From positions 33,313,672-33,377,671 of the forward strand of contig OY754977.1 in assembly GCA_963576475.1 (NCBI GenBank): a stretch of 64,000 bases of DNA, in the 5' to 3' direction. The notes below the pieces were generated by a model that made no database searches, was not told where the DNA came from, and saw only the letters and a list, made by a program, of their open reading frames with translations. This document shows, piece by piece, positions 23,329-33,321 of this stretch (the stretch's first letter is position 1; each line of letters starts with the position of its first letter). The position numbers and the translations under genes are program-made. Source of the stretch: Molanna angustata. Its lineage: Eukaryota > Arthropoda > Insecta > Trichoptera > Molannidae.

Positions 23329-23546
23329 TGTTCCGCGAATACTGGGGTCGAGATAAAATAATATATTTATTGAACACTTTGGCACTGTGCGTGAACGCCT
23401 AGCTGACGAGCGAATAACGATTCGCCGCGTTGATTGATCGAAATACGATGCGCTGTCTCTCGGTCGTCTTCGGCAATCTTCGTGAGAAGCGAGATCGTCC
23501 GAGCGAGATGGCATCCTCGATGGGGAGGTACATCCTCGCCACAACA
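23329..23546 (-). mobile_element. Solo LTR with 4-bp target duplication
   Basis: A 218-base GC-richer unit bounded TGTTCCGCG...GCCACAACA on the + strand, with TAAT immediately on both sides (23325-23328 and 23547-23550). Read on the minus strand it is TGTTGTGGCGAGG...GGAACA and includes an AATAAA-type signal (TTCAATAAATATATTATT). TG...CA ends, a 4-base duplication and a polyadenylation-like motif together indicate a single LTR left by recombination between the two LTRs of a retrotransposon. No internal region is seen. The superfamily (Gypsy or BEL) cannot be fixed. Confidence 0.82.
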
Positions 23547-23940
23547 TAATTATTATCTATACAAAAAGAAGTGAATAATTTGAGAATCAGTCAAATTTAA
23601 TAAGTTAATTTTATTTTTTATTTTTCTTTAGAATTGATTATATTAATTTGCCAGTCTCAAATCTGTTTCAAGTTGATTGAACCACACCACTCCATTGTAC
23701 GTGTAGTAGTGCTGTGCAAAACTTGTATGTGTTAACAAAGTACACATTTTTTTTTTCATAAAAGTTTTACATCATAATAATTGTGATCTCACTAGCCTAC
23801 AGGCTATCAGTGAGTTTCCCATACAAAAAGGTCAAGTAGGTACACATTAAGTTACAGTATTAAAATTATAATATGGGATACATGTTGTTTTATTTAATTA
23901 CTACCTACTTATAAATGAGTCAAATGTTATTAATTACTTT

Positions 23941-24560
23941 CTACAGTAAATTTTTTAAATATAGTTTTAACTGAGGATATTTTATCAAGTTTATCCATAC
24001 CACTTTGAAGGGTGTTAAATATTTTCGGTATGCTAATTGACCCACTATATTTTGTCTATCACTCCCCACACGTACAAAGGCATGATGCGAACTTCCTATG
24101 TCTTTATGTTTTTGAAATAGCACATTTTTTTATAAATATTTTTAAAATACGGCACTTGAAATTCGCGAAATAGTTGCAAAGGTGGGTAGTCATATGGTTT
24201 TTTATTTATTATCAATGTTTGTGCAATTTCTAGAGGCAAAATGGATGTTTTGTACGCCCACCTCTCATGCAACAATGCCATATTGCATTATCGAATGAAC
24301 GAAAACGTACCTAATATACCTTTTTAAGTTAAGAATGTTTCTAAGGTTAAAAAATATGTAAATAAGCTTTATTAATCTATTTATAGTGTTATTTATTTGA
24401 GTTTTCCATTTAAGGTCACTGTCAATTATTACTCCTAAATATTTTATTTAATTTTTATTGGTTATACATAAACAATCGTTATTTTTACATGTCAATAATT
24501 AACTTTTGTAGATCAATATTATCTTGAGGATTTCACATTGTTAAAATTGTTAGTATTTAA
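23941..24560 (-). pseudogene. Degraded Jockey/R1-type LINE C-terminus
   Basis: The minus-strand frames give KTSILPLEIAQTLIINKKPY, then DYPPLQLFREFQVPYFKNIY, preceded by a Gly/Trp-type 'GIVAWGG'-like region in another frame. The order matches the segment after the thumb of insect LINE reverse transcriptases, where the Y-P-...-L-F-x-E-F box precedes the terminus. Near 24.42 kb, TTAAGGTCACTGTCAATTAT corresponds to the D-x-D/S-L-x-W-x-x-H region. Multiple frameshifts; non-functional. Confidence 0.6.
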
Positions 24561-24810
24561 AGAAACCATAGTCATACAACTAAATAATGCTATGTTTTAT
24601 AGATCTTCATATGATATAATTTATAGAAGGTATACACTACTTTTTAATCGAATTCTTCTGAAGAGTTCGTTTTGCCGAAACAAATATGACACATTGTTAT
24701 TAGAAAAACAGTATTTTATCGCTGATTAAGGTTTGTGGTACTCTGAAAGTAATGAACTTATTAAAGGATTTAATTATGTAATACCTACATAGTTACACAT
24801 TTAAGATCTG

Positions 24811-24945
24811 GGAGCATTTTTGAACGGAATGGAAGGCCTGATAAACATATCGAAAAAAGAGTTATTACAGGAAACAGAGAGAATGGAGCACTTAGACCAG
24901 TTATAAGTGATCGCACCATATCACAGGATGCCTAAGTTTTTTTTT
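24811..24945 (+). pseudogene. RTE-like LINE fragment
   Basis: Contains GGAGCATTTTTGAACGGAATG, matching the YLGSMFERNGRPDK...RVMAGNRINGALRP...S-S-K-E-A stretch of the copies at 14.3 and 26.45 kb. It is truncated at both ends. Confidence 0.75.
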
Positions 24946-25099
24946 AAATTGAATACACAATATTCCTTAATTGAGAACATACATATACATAATTGTAAAT
25001 GTATTTTAATTACCCGATGGAAGGATTTTCATATATGAATATCAAACCGATTCACTTTTGAGTTCAATTATATAATTGTTAATCGCGTTTAAAGTTTAA

Positions 25100-25956
25100 G
25101 AAGGGAGAGGAGAGGGGAGGGAAAGGAAAGGAAGAAAGGATAACAGTCACTGTCTTATTGATTATTTTATAATATACGAATTTTATTCTTATACAAATGT
25201 CTTTTCATGCGTAGAATATCTATGTCTTTCGATATACTCTCCAAATTTGTATATGAAATAATACGTCTGTATGTCTGTATAAGGGAGCATTTTTACCGAT
25301 GTTTGTGTTACATTTATTTAAGTAAAAAAAGTGATGAGTGTCTAGTCCTTCTAATCGGTACGTTAAATTTTATTTCGTTTAGCAGTTCATGGCAGTCAAT
25401 ATTATTATTTGATAGATCATACAAGAACATTAAATCACTGTTTCTACATCTTATATACATACATACATACATACATACATACCATCACGCCATGTCCCTT
25501 ACGGGGTAAGCAGAGAGAATTGAGCGCCATACTTCTCTATTTTTGCACACATTTCTGGCTTCCTTTACATCCATGCATATAAAGTTGTTGTAAAAACATA
25601 TTATTGTTGATTCCAAATTTATAACGTAGGTATTTGATAAATATCTTCTGTATTCGCTCAATACCATCAATGTATATGTTATACTGCGGGTTCCACTCAA
25701 CCGACGAAAACTCCAGCTGACTTCAACAAAGCATACATATTGTTTTAATTTGTTTTAATGGTTTACAAGTTCTCATTAAGAAACCTAACATTTGGTAAGC
25801 TTTTAGACATATATTTTCAATGTGTATACTGAAAGACATTTTACTGTCCAGAGTAACTCCAAGATCTTTGCATTCTGTTTTATTATTTATAATTTCCCTG
25901 TTGATTTTATAACTTTAAATTTTATTTAAAAGAAATAGAATGGCACTTATTAATAT
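25100..25956 (-). pseudogene. Jockey LINE RT, C-terminal half (left part of nest)
   Basis: This is the downstream part of a Jockey-type reverse transcriptase whose upstream part is at 28102-28443. Frames on the minus strand give SKMSFSIHIENICLKAYQML near 25.83 kb, QLEFSSVEWNPQYNIYIDGI near 25.70 kb, NLESTIICFYNNF, then after an RTE insert SDLMFLYDLSNNNIDCHEL and VPIRRTRHSSLF around 25.35 kb. Comparable segments (LEYSSQVWNP, FLFKI) end the intact RT at 15.9-17.6 kb. The frame joins the other half exactly across the AATAT duplication at 25952-25956 / 28102-28106. Confidence 0.85.
25453..25577 (-). mobile_element. RTE-like LINE 3'-end fragment inserted in the Jockey remnant
   Basis: The minus strand reads MDVKEARNVCKNREVWRSIL, SAYPVRDMA, stop, then a (GTAT)n tail, the same 3' terminus as the copies at 14.9 and 27.06 kb. 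Only about 125 bases were retained, an extreme 5' truncation. Confidence 0.88.
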
Positions 25957-25962
25957 AAGGCG

Positions 25963-27060
25963 GTGTGGCCAACTAAAGGCCAGTGTGTGCCTATTACCAA
26001 TTGGGTAGGTCAAATAAAATTAAACGTTGCGTCTCTGTATGAAAATAGTGGAGCCTGTGTCCGTGTCAACGATGCGTTGACAACATGGTTCCCTATTAAT
26101 AAAGGGGTGAAGCAAGGCTGCGTATTATCTCCATGGCTGTTCAATCTGTATATTGATCACTGCGTTAGGACATTGAAGAATGAAAATAAAGGTCTGAAAC
26201 TAAGTACTGTAAACGTACGTGATTTGATGTATGCAGACGACAAAGTGGTGATTGCTGAATGTGCGGATGAGTTACAGTATTTAGTAAATAAAGTGTATGA
26301 AGGATGCCTGCAAAATGGACTGAGAATGAATGTTAGTAAATCTAAGATATTGGTATTTGAAAAGACTGAAAGTATAACTGCATGTATGATAAAAGTAGAG
26401 AACGAATGGCTAGAACAAGTTGAGGAATATTTATATTTGGGGAGTATGTTTGAACGGAATGGAAGACCCGATAAAGATATCGAAAGAAGAGTTATGGCAG
26501 GGAATAGAATAAACGGAGCACTTAGACCAGTAATGTCCGACCCAAGCATCTCAAAGGAAGCCAAAATTGTAGTACACAATGCAATTGTGGTGCCTACTTT
26601 GACGTATGCTAGTGAAACATGGACCTGGCAAAGAACACATGAAAGTAGAATAAATGCTGTAGAAATGAGATCACTAAGAAGAGTATGTAATAGAACGATA
26701 TATGATAGAATAAAAAATGAGGACATAAGGAGAGAATGCAAGTTAAAGAAGGATATTATATGTAAAATGAAAGTGAATGCTTTAAGGTGGTTTGGACATA
26801 TAGAAAGAATGAACGATGAACGACTGACCAAAAAAATATACATGGGTGCAAGAGATGGAGTGAATAGCAGAGGTCGCCCCAGAAAGGGATGGCATGACCA
26901 TGTGAATGATATTTTGAAAGAAGGAAACATAAAAAGTTTGAACAATCGACGAGCATGTATGAGACGATGCATGGATGTAAAGGAAGCCAGAAATGTGTGC
27001 AAAAATAGAGAAGTATGGCGCTCAATTCTCTCTGCTTACCCCGTAAGGGACATGGCGTGA
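25963..27060 (+). pseudogene. RTE-like reverse transcriptase, partial but open
   Basis: A 365-codon open frame. The first 20 or so residues (MWPTKGQCVP...) are encoded by the host LTR; LINE-derived protein starts at about NVASLYENSG. RT landmarks: W-F-P-I-N-KGVKQGCVLSPWLFN (~80), LMYADDKVVIAE (catalytic Asp pair, ~110), NGLRMNVSKSKILVF (~145), YLGSMFERNG (~175), then YASETWTWQ, RWFGHIERMNDERL, GRPRKGWHDHV and AYPVRDMA at the end. The endonuclease and the first RT motifs are missing. The QGCVLSP-W-LFN and YADD forms fit RTE-related clades rather than Jockey. It cannot transpose by itself. Confidence 0.9.
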
Positions 27061-27062
27061 TG

Positions 27063-27088
<26 letters not shown>
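26023..27088 (+). mobile_element. RTE-like LINE, 5'-truncated, 11-bp target duplication
   Basis: Exact direct repeats AAATAAAATTA at 26012-26022 and 27089-27099 delimit the insertion, which ends in (GTAT)n. It lies inside the LTR of the Gypsy-type element and is therefore the youngest layer of the nest. Its coding frame is intact from the truncation point to TGA at 27058-27060. Confidence 0.95.
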
Positions 27089-27093
<5 letters not shown>

Positions 27094-27762
27094 AAATTAG
27101 TAACCAGAGGGGTTTACTATATATCATTAGAATCCTTAGTTAGGTTCTATATTTTGAGACTCCAGAAGGGAAATTAATGCAGAATGAACTTCTTGTTGTG
27201 ACTTGCTGGAAGAGAGGTCACCAGAACAGAAACTGTTCGCTTAAATAGAGTGCGAACTCTATTAAGTATTATAAAAGGTTCCAACAAGTCACAATCAAGT
27301 TAAAGTATTTAAGACAGGGTAAAGTCAGAGTAGAGATGAGAAATAACAATTTAAAATGTTAACTTACAAATTTGTATTTAGCACTATCACAGATTTTATA
27401 AATAAGAAAAATGACAATTTTCACTCGCGTATAAAACTTTAGCAGGTCGATGATTTCGATAGGAAGTTTGACAGGTAAAGAGATAGTGTACCCCCTGTTG
27501 TTTTGTTTATATACTCATTATTTGGGTACTTAGGGTTCATTGAACTGTCGTCTGTAAAACAGCCTTTAGGGTATATCAGTATGAATAATTAATTATTGTT
27601 GTATACCTAAAGAGAAAGTAACACCTTTAAGTCATTACCCTTTGGTGATTGTTTTGACTGATTAATTTACTTGTGACAGAAATACCATGTTTGATGTAGG
27701 TATTTCTGCCACATTCCTCCCCTCCAAGAAACATCGAAGATGTCACGATATTCCGCAGCACA

Positions 27763-28038
27763 TCACGGTTGCCACCTCTGCGTAAATCGAACCCTTCTGC
27801 CCGACCTGGTGGTGACTGGTCCCGCTGGCTGCGTTGAGGCCGTTGCTGTTGATGACGTCATGGAAGATGCTGCCTTTGGAGAGATGGGTCTTATTGTATC
27901 AGTCTGTAGTCTGTCTGTCGCTTGTTTACATGGCAGCGCCATGTATGTTGGTTTAACTCTGTCGATGCTGACCCTGACTGATTTGTCATTCTTTTGTATG
28001 ACGATAGTCTTGCCGTCGTTTTCTTCAATTCGTCGTTT
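27763..28038 (-). pseudogene. Gypsy-type pol C-terminus (integrase tail)
   Basis: The minus-strand frame reads RRIEENDGKTIVIQKNDKSV, then RVSIDRVKPTYM, then a Ser/Thr/Pro-rich stretch and TRSGRRVRFTQRWQP before the stop at 27763. 'V-S-I-D-R-V/L-K-P' followed by 'T-R-S-G-R-x-V-R-x-P/T' is the usual end of Gypsy-group integrase/pol polyproteins. The stop is 37 bases before the polypurine tract, as expected. All upstream domains have been deleted. By chance it is in frame with 21 LTR-encoded residues and with the Jockey RT upstream, forming one 240-codon chimeric frame (28485-27763). Confidence 0.8.
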
Positions 28039-28101
28039 GTTTTGACTGATTAATTTACTTGTGACAGAAATACCATGTTTGATGTAGGTATTTCTGCCAC
28101 A

Positions 28102-28443
28102 AATATTTAATGCCAATCCATTCCTTCTGCAGTACGCTGCGAGACAATTTAGATCATCCTGTAATAATTCGCAATCATTAACTGATGTAATTCTTTTGTA
28201 GATCTTCATGTCATCCGCATACATTATATACTCGCTATTTTTAAAGCATTCACCAATGTCCAAAATAAAAATATTAAATAGTAGTGGCCCCAGGTGAGAT
28301 CCTTGGGGGACCCCCGAGGATACACTTACTGATTTTGAAAGTTGTCCATTGTGAATTACTATCTGACTACGGTTCAACAGGTATGACTCGAACCACCTGA
28401 GAAGATCACCATGTATTCCAACGTCTCCAAGCTTATCGACCAG
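28102..28443 (-). pseudogene. Jockey LINE RT, catalytic part (right part of nest)
   Basis: The minus-strand frame contains GDVGIHGDLLRWFESYLLNR, SVSSGVPQGSHLGPLLFNIF and YADDMKIYKRI, then an LNCLAAYCRRNGLALNI ending at the insertion site. Joined to 25952 and below, the frame continues N-K-C-H-S, as in the NPNKCHCLKF of the intact RT at 16.6 kb. The left limit is the Gypsy insertion and the right limit the next RTE fragment at about 28.45 kb. Confidence 0.9.
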
Positions 28444-28449
28444 TAGAAC

Positions 28450-28975
28450 ATGAAGTTGCCAGTAGAAGTTAGTAGAAGTTGCCACTCATAACGCAATCGT
28501 GACAACATTGACGTATGCAAGTGAAATCTGGACATGTCATAAGTTGTACGAAAGCAGAATAAATGCAGTTGAAATGAGATCGCTAGATTCGCTAGGAAGA
28601 AATTATAACAGAACGATGTGTGACAGGGTACGAAATGAGGACACAAGGAAAGAATGTAAGATGTAATTAATAAAATGAAAGTGAACACATTGAGATGGTT
28701 TTGTCAAGAATGAACGAAGAACGTCTGACGAAGAAAATATACAAAACTGACAAGAGCGGAATAAGAGGTCGGGGGCGCACAAGAAAAGGATGGCACGACC
28801 ATGTGAACGATATTTTGAAAGACGGAAATGTAAGAAGCGTGAACAACAGACAAATGACGACGATGTACGAATGTTGACGAGGCGATGAATAATGTGTCAA
28901 GATAGAAAATGTGGTTTTCGGTTCTGTCTGCCTACCCCGTGAAGGATATGGCGTGATGATATGTATGTATGTGCA
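28450..28975 (+). pseudogene. Older RTE-like LINE fragment
   Basis: Encodes, with shifts, LTYASEIWTCH, RINAVEMRS-, MNEERLTKKIYKTDKSGIRG, GRTRKGWHDHVNDILK and a terminal AYPVKDMA-like end followed by (ATGT)n at 28.96 kb. It is homologous to the copies at 14.2 and 26.0 kb but clearly more diverged, with deletions, so it is an earlier insertion. Confidence 0.85.
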
Positions 28976-28989
28976 CACATTGAAGATAT

Positions 28990-30745
28990 TTTGTTGGTTT
29001 GATATGGTAAAACTAGTACAAAGTAGGTAGGTATACCTAATTTGTTTTCATCTCTGAAACCATTCCACATTTTGATGGAGAAGCACTGCGACTGCGCTCA
29101 TTCCATGCTGTTATAACTTCCTCTGAGTCATTTAATGTTTTCAAGGTTGTCATAGTTGTATCTAAGGATAGTGTAGCATTCTTTAAATTAGCATGAATTT
29201 GGCGATTAAAATAATTTGTATATTTGGTTGACGGCTATTAGGCGTGTACCTATGTTTATTGCATCTGTATCTATATCTGCATCTGTATGAGTTGTAGTAA
29301 AATCGTAGGACGATAGACTCTAGTAGAAGTAGCTAATATCACCGCATGTTATTACTTAAGCCGAACTTCTTTAAGTCATGTTTTTGTCATTGAAATGACT
29401 CTGTCATATTATTATCGGGTCGTAAAGATTATGGCTACAAGTGGTTGCTTTTATTTGGTTGTTCTGTTGTGTTAATTTTACGATACACTTTGTCTAGGTT
29501 CTAATTTATGAATTGCCATATCAATTTCAGTAATGTGACATTATTATGGCGTGGCCATGTTTTTAATTTTACGATGTGTTCTTGTAACAATAATCCGATT
29601 TAAAACAGTAATTTAATTGTAGAAGGTACTAAGTATTTTGACCGTTTGTATAATACTTACTTTCTTCTCTATAGTCAATTATTTGTTTATAGTCAATTAT
29701 TATTTTTTTAAATCGTCTTTTATATTAAAGCATATGAATGGAATAGATTGACTAAAGGAAGTTATATTACCTTTCAATCCTACTGTTTCAGAAATATTAG
29801 AAATGTTTAGTAATTCATCTTAATTCATCTGTCTAAATAAATAAAACAAAGTCGGGTTAGTTAGACCATTTATAACTCAAGAAACTGCTGAACCAATTGT
29901 AATGATCTCTTATTTGTTGGATATGTCTCCGTCCCAAATAGCAGAATTACTATTAAAATATCGAAATAATCAACGGAAATCTTAATTAATCCTTAATTAA
30001 GTTTAGCTAAAAATTAACACGACATTCCTTGACTGTTAGGCGGAACGAAGTTCGCTAGTTAAAAATATCAACGAAGTTCGTACCTACGAAGTTCATTAGT
30101 TAAAAATATCAACTGTATACAAATAAATTTCTATACCATTATTTACGATCTCATATAATATGAAATTTGTCTTATTTAATTTAATTCATATTACATAAAT
30201 ATTTAAAAAGACTCATAATGTATAGAATCGCCTATAATATAGGTAATACGTGTTATACAGATTGCAGACGATGATAACCACTCCGTTTTTAGATGTCGGT
30301 TAAAATCTAAATGAACGATATTGTATAATTATGACGTGCCAATCTAAACAAACTTTTATTAAAATATTGCTACATTTGAAGCGTTATATAAAATAAGTAT
30401 TTTATAAGAAATGTGCCACAGAAACCCATCTCTCAATATATGAAACTTGATATTATAAAACAGACTTCGTGTTTTCGCTAAAAGTGTTGAGCAAATTAAA
30501 TTTTGAAAACAAAGGTATAACGGTTGGTTGACCAGCCACATACCGTAACGTTCAAAGCTGTTTTAAAACATGAAAACCAAAAGTATCTTTATCTAATTTA
30601 GCACCTATAGGATTTTTAGCAGCGTATTATATTTATATTCATCAACACGCGTATTGTATATCAAACTTTAATTTATTTTATTGTATTTATTTCTTTTTGG
30701 GAACACGGTTATATACAATTTGTAGGAAAACACAATATATATTAA
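28990..30745. other. No recognisable gene
   Basis: AT-rich DNA without a supported exon, RNA gene or repeat. GAACGAAGTTCGCTAGTTAA-type short repeats occur near 30.05-30.10 kb. Confidence 0.4.
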
Positions 30746-30752
30746 ACGATTC

Positions 30753-32581
30753 CCGGACAATTGGCCGTAGCCGATTGGCCGTGGACAATTGGCCGTACGC
30801 CCTTTTTACCGTATGGACAATTTATCGTGAGGACAATTGGCCGTGAGGACAGTTGGCCGTGAGGACAATTGGCCGTGGGGACAGTTGGCCGTGAGGACAA
30901 TTGGCCGTGAGGACAATTGGCCGTGAGGACAATTGGCCGTGAGGACAATTTATCGTATGGAAAATTGACCGTATGGACAATTCACCGTGCGGAAACTATT
31001 TTAGCATCAGAAAATTTTTTCTTTCTTATTTTGTTTGAGTTAAAAAAATTGCGTGAATAAAAAAAATGTTCGTTTATGGCGACGAACCGATTGCCTTATT
31101 TTTTTATTTCAAGATACTAGGAGAAATCCAATATGTCGACAGTGATTAAAACGAAATTTTACAAAATAAGCGGTATTTATGTAGTTCTAATTTGCTATAT
31201 TTTGAGATATAAGAAGACGTCTGTTTTTAGACTTCTTCTTGTTTTTTTTTTCATTTTTCGAGATGGATATCGATTTATAGGTACTAATAAGAAGGTGTAG
31301 ATTTCGAAACAATTTAAACTTCTTTGTTTTCTTTTGAAATGATGAGAAACCAATATGGCGTCCGTTATTTAAGGATGAGTTTTCAAAGTGAATGATTATG
31401 TTGGGTTTATCGAGTTTTAATTTGCTACATTTTGAGATTTAAGAAGACGTCTGTTCTTAAACTTTTTCTTGTTCTTTTTTTGATTTTTCAAGATGGATAT
31501 CGATTCATACTAATTAAAAGGTGGAGATTTCGAAATAATTTAAACTTCTTTGTTTTCTTTTGAAATTATGAGAAAACAATATGGCGACCACGATTTAAAG
31601 GTAGTTTTTCAAAATGAATTGCTTCATTTTCAGATTTAATTTGACGTTTTTAAAATAATTTTAAATACCTTAAGTGCGTTCGAATATAATGAATATTTAG
31701 ATGGGTCGATGGCAGTAGGGTTAGCGCGCTGTGCTAGTAATCCGGTGGTCGCGAGTTCGAATCCTGCCTCGACCGATTTCGTTCGCCTATAGCACAAGCA
31801 TTTATTTGCTTATTTTAGGGAACGTAGGAAGATATATATGTTCTTGTTTAACAAGGACATATTCATTTTTTAAAAAGAGAAAATCGAAAAAGTAAAAAAA
31901 AAAACAAGAAGAAGTTTAAGAACAGACGTCTTCTTAAATCTCAATATGTAGCAAATTAAAACTCGATAAACCCAACATAATCATTCACTTTGAAAACTCA
32001 TCCTTAAATAACGGCCGCCATATTGGTTTCTCATCATTTCAAAAGAAAACAAAGAAGTTTAAATTGTTTCGAAATCTACACCTTCTTATTAGTACCTATA
32101 AATCGATATCCATCTCGAAAAATGAAAAAAAGAACAAGAAGAAGTCAAAAAACAGACGTCTTCTTATATCTCAAAATATAGCAAATTAGAACTACATAAA
32201 TACCGTTTATTTTGTAAAATTTCGTTTTAATCACTGTCGACATATTGGATTTCTCCTAGTATCTTGAAATAAAAAAATAAGGCAATCGGTTCGTCGCCAT
32301 AAACGAACATTTTTTTTATTCACGCAATTTATTTAACTCAAACGAAAAAAGAAAGAAAAAATTTTCTGATGCTAAAAATAGTTTCCGCACGGTGAATTGT
32401 CCATACGGTCAATTGTCCATACGATAAATTGTCCTCACGGCCAATTGTTCTCACGGCCAACTGTCCCCACGGCCAATTGTCCTCACGGCCAACTGTCCCC
32501 ACGGCCAATTGTCCTCACGATAAATTGTCCATACGGTAAAAAGGGCTACGGCCAATCGGCTACGGCCAATTTTCCGGACAC
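30753..32581. mobile_element. Foldback element B, 1.8-kb palindrome
   Basis: The left arm starts CCGGACAATTGGCCGTAGCC and contains about a dozen head-to-tail copies of a motif near GGACAATTGGCCGTGA (30.75-30.99 kb). The right arm carries the complementary repeats (32.39-32.58 kb) and ends TTTTCCGGACA. The inner arms also mirror each other: the AAGATGGATATCGAT and GAGAAACCAATATGGCG segments on the left reappear inverted at 31.9-32.2 kb. A family 1 SINE (31699-31868) sits at the centre of symmetry. It shares its core with foldback A but is about twice as long and carries GGCCGT where A has GACCGT. No transposase is encoded. Confidence 0.9.
31699..31868 (+). mobile_element. tRNA-derived SINE, family 1, copy 2
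   Basis: Same head (GGGTCGATGGCAGTAGGGTT, B box GAGTTCGAATCC) and body (ending ACAAGGACATATTCATT) as the copy at 3.25 kb. It is inserted at the centre of foldback element B. Confidence 0.88.
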
Positions 32582-33321
32582 GATATTAAACTAGCGGACC
32601 CGACAGACGTTGTCCTGCCCGAACTATTTGTGAATCATAAAAATATAGTATGTAACATATATATATAAATCAAATGGATGTTATTATTTGCTGAGCAAAC
32701 TTACATTTTTTTGTTCGATGAGCCGCTAAACACTTTGAGGTTAGATTGATTGTCATTTCGTATATAATTTCTATACAGCATATTATGGTCTGGACACGGA
32801 AATGAACGAATTGAAATATGAATAATAACGAAACAGAAATTAAAATTCCATGCATATGTATATAATTGTTATATGAATAATACCGCAACAGAGCCAAAAT
32901 AACTTTAAATGTCAAAATAAAACAAACTAGGACGTAAATGATAGATTTCTTAGTGTTGTCAGATAGAAACATTGTCAATTTGACATTAGCGCCACCTATT
33001 ATAATTTATAGTTATAATAAATCATGTTTTTTTAATTCCTTTTATTTTATAGATGTTTAAAATTCCATTTTGTGAATCTAAACCATAAACACAAACACAC
33101 ACAAAAAAATTTCACCAAAATCGGTTCAGCCGTTTAGAAGGAGATCAGTTGCATACACACGTACAAAAGAATTATATACATAAAGATACAAAACCAGTAA
33201 ATTTCCCTAATGCTTTTATACCATCCAATAACCAAGTAGTTAGGTTACAAACATCTATTGAACAGGAAGGGAGAGGTAATAGGGTGATAGGAATAACCAC
33301 GAAGATTTTACAATTTACGCC

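Larger units (their letters stand above)
25957..28101 (-). mobile_element. Internally deleted LTR retrotransposon (Gypsy-type)
   Basis: The block is flanked by AATAT on both sides (25952-25956 and 28102-28106). Read on the minus strand from 28101 it has the first 63 bases of an LTR (TGTGGCAGAAATACC...), then directly the 3' end of pol (about 28038-27763), a polypurine tract (GGAGGGGAGGAA, 27725-27714), and an LTR from 27713 down to about 25957 interrupted by an RTE LINE. The 63 bases at 28039-28101 and 27651-27713 appear identical. All of gag and most of pol are missing, so this is a large internal deletion derivative. The outer left boundary lacks a clear CA/TG dinucleotide. Confidence 0.8.

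Noticed and set aside
26157..27002. 281-codon antisense open frame (also 14468-14890)
   Set aside because: It is the shadow of the RTE reverse transcriptase on the other strand.
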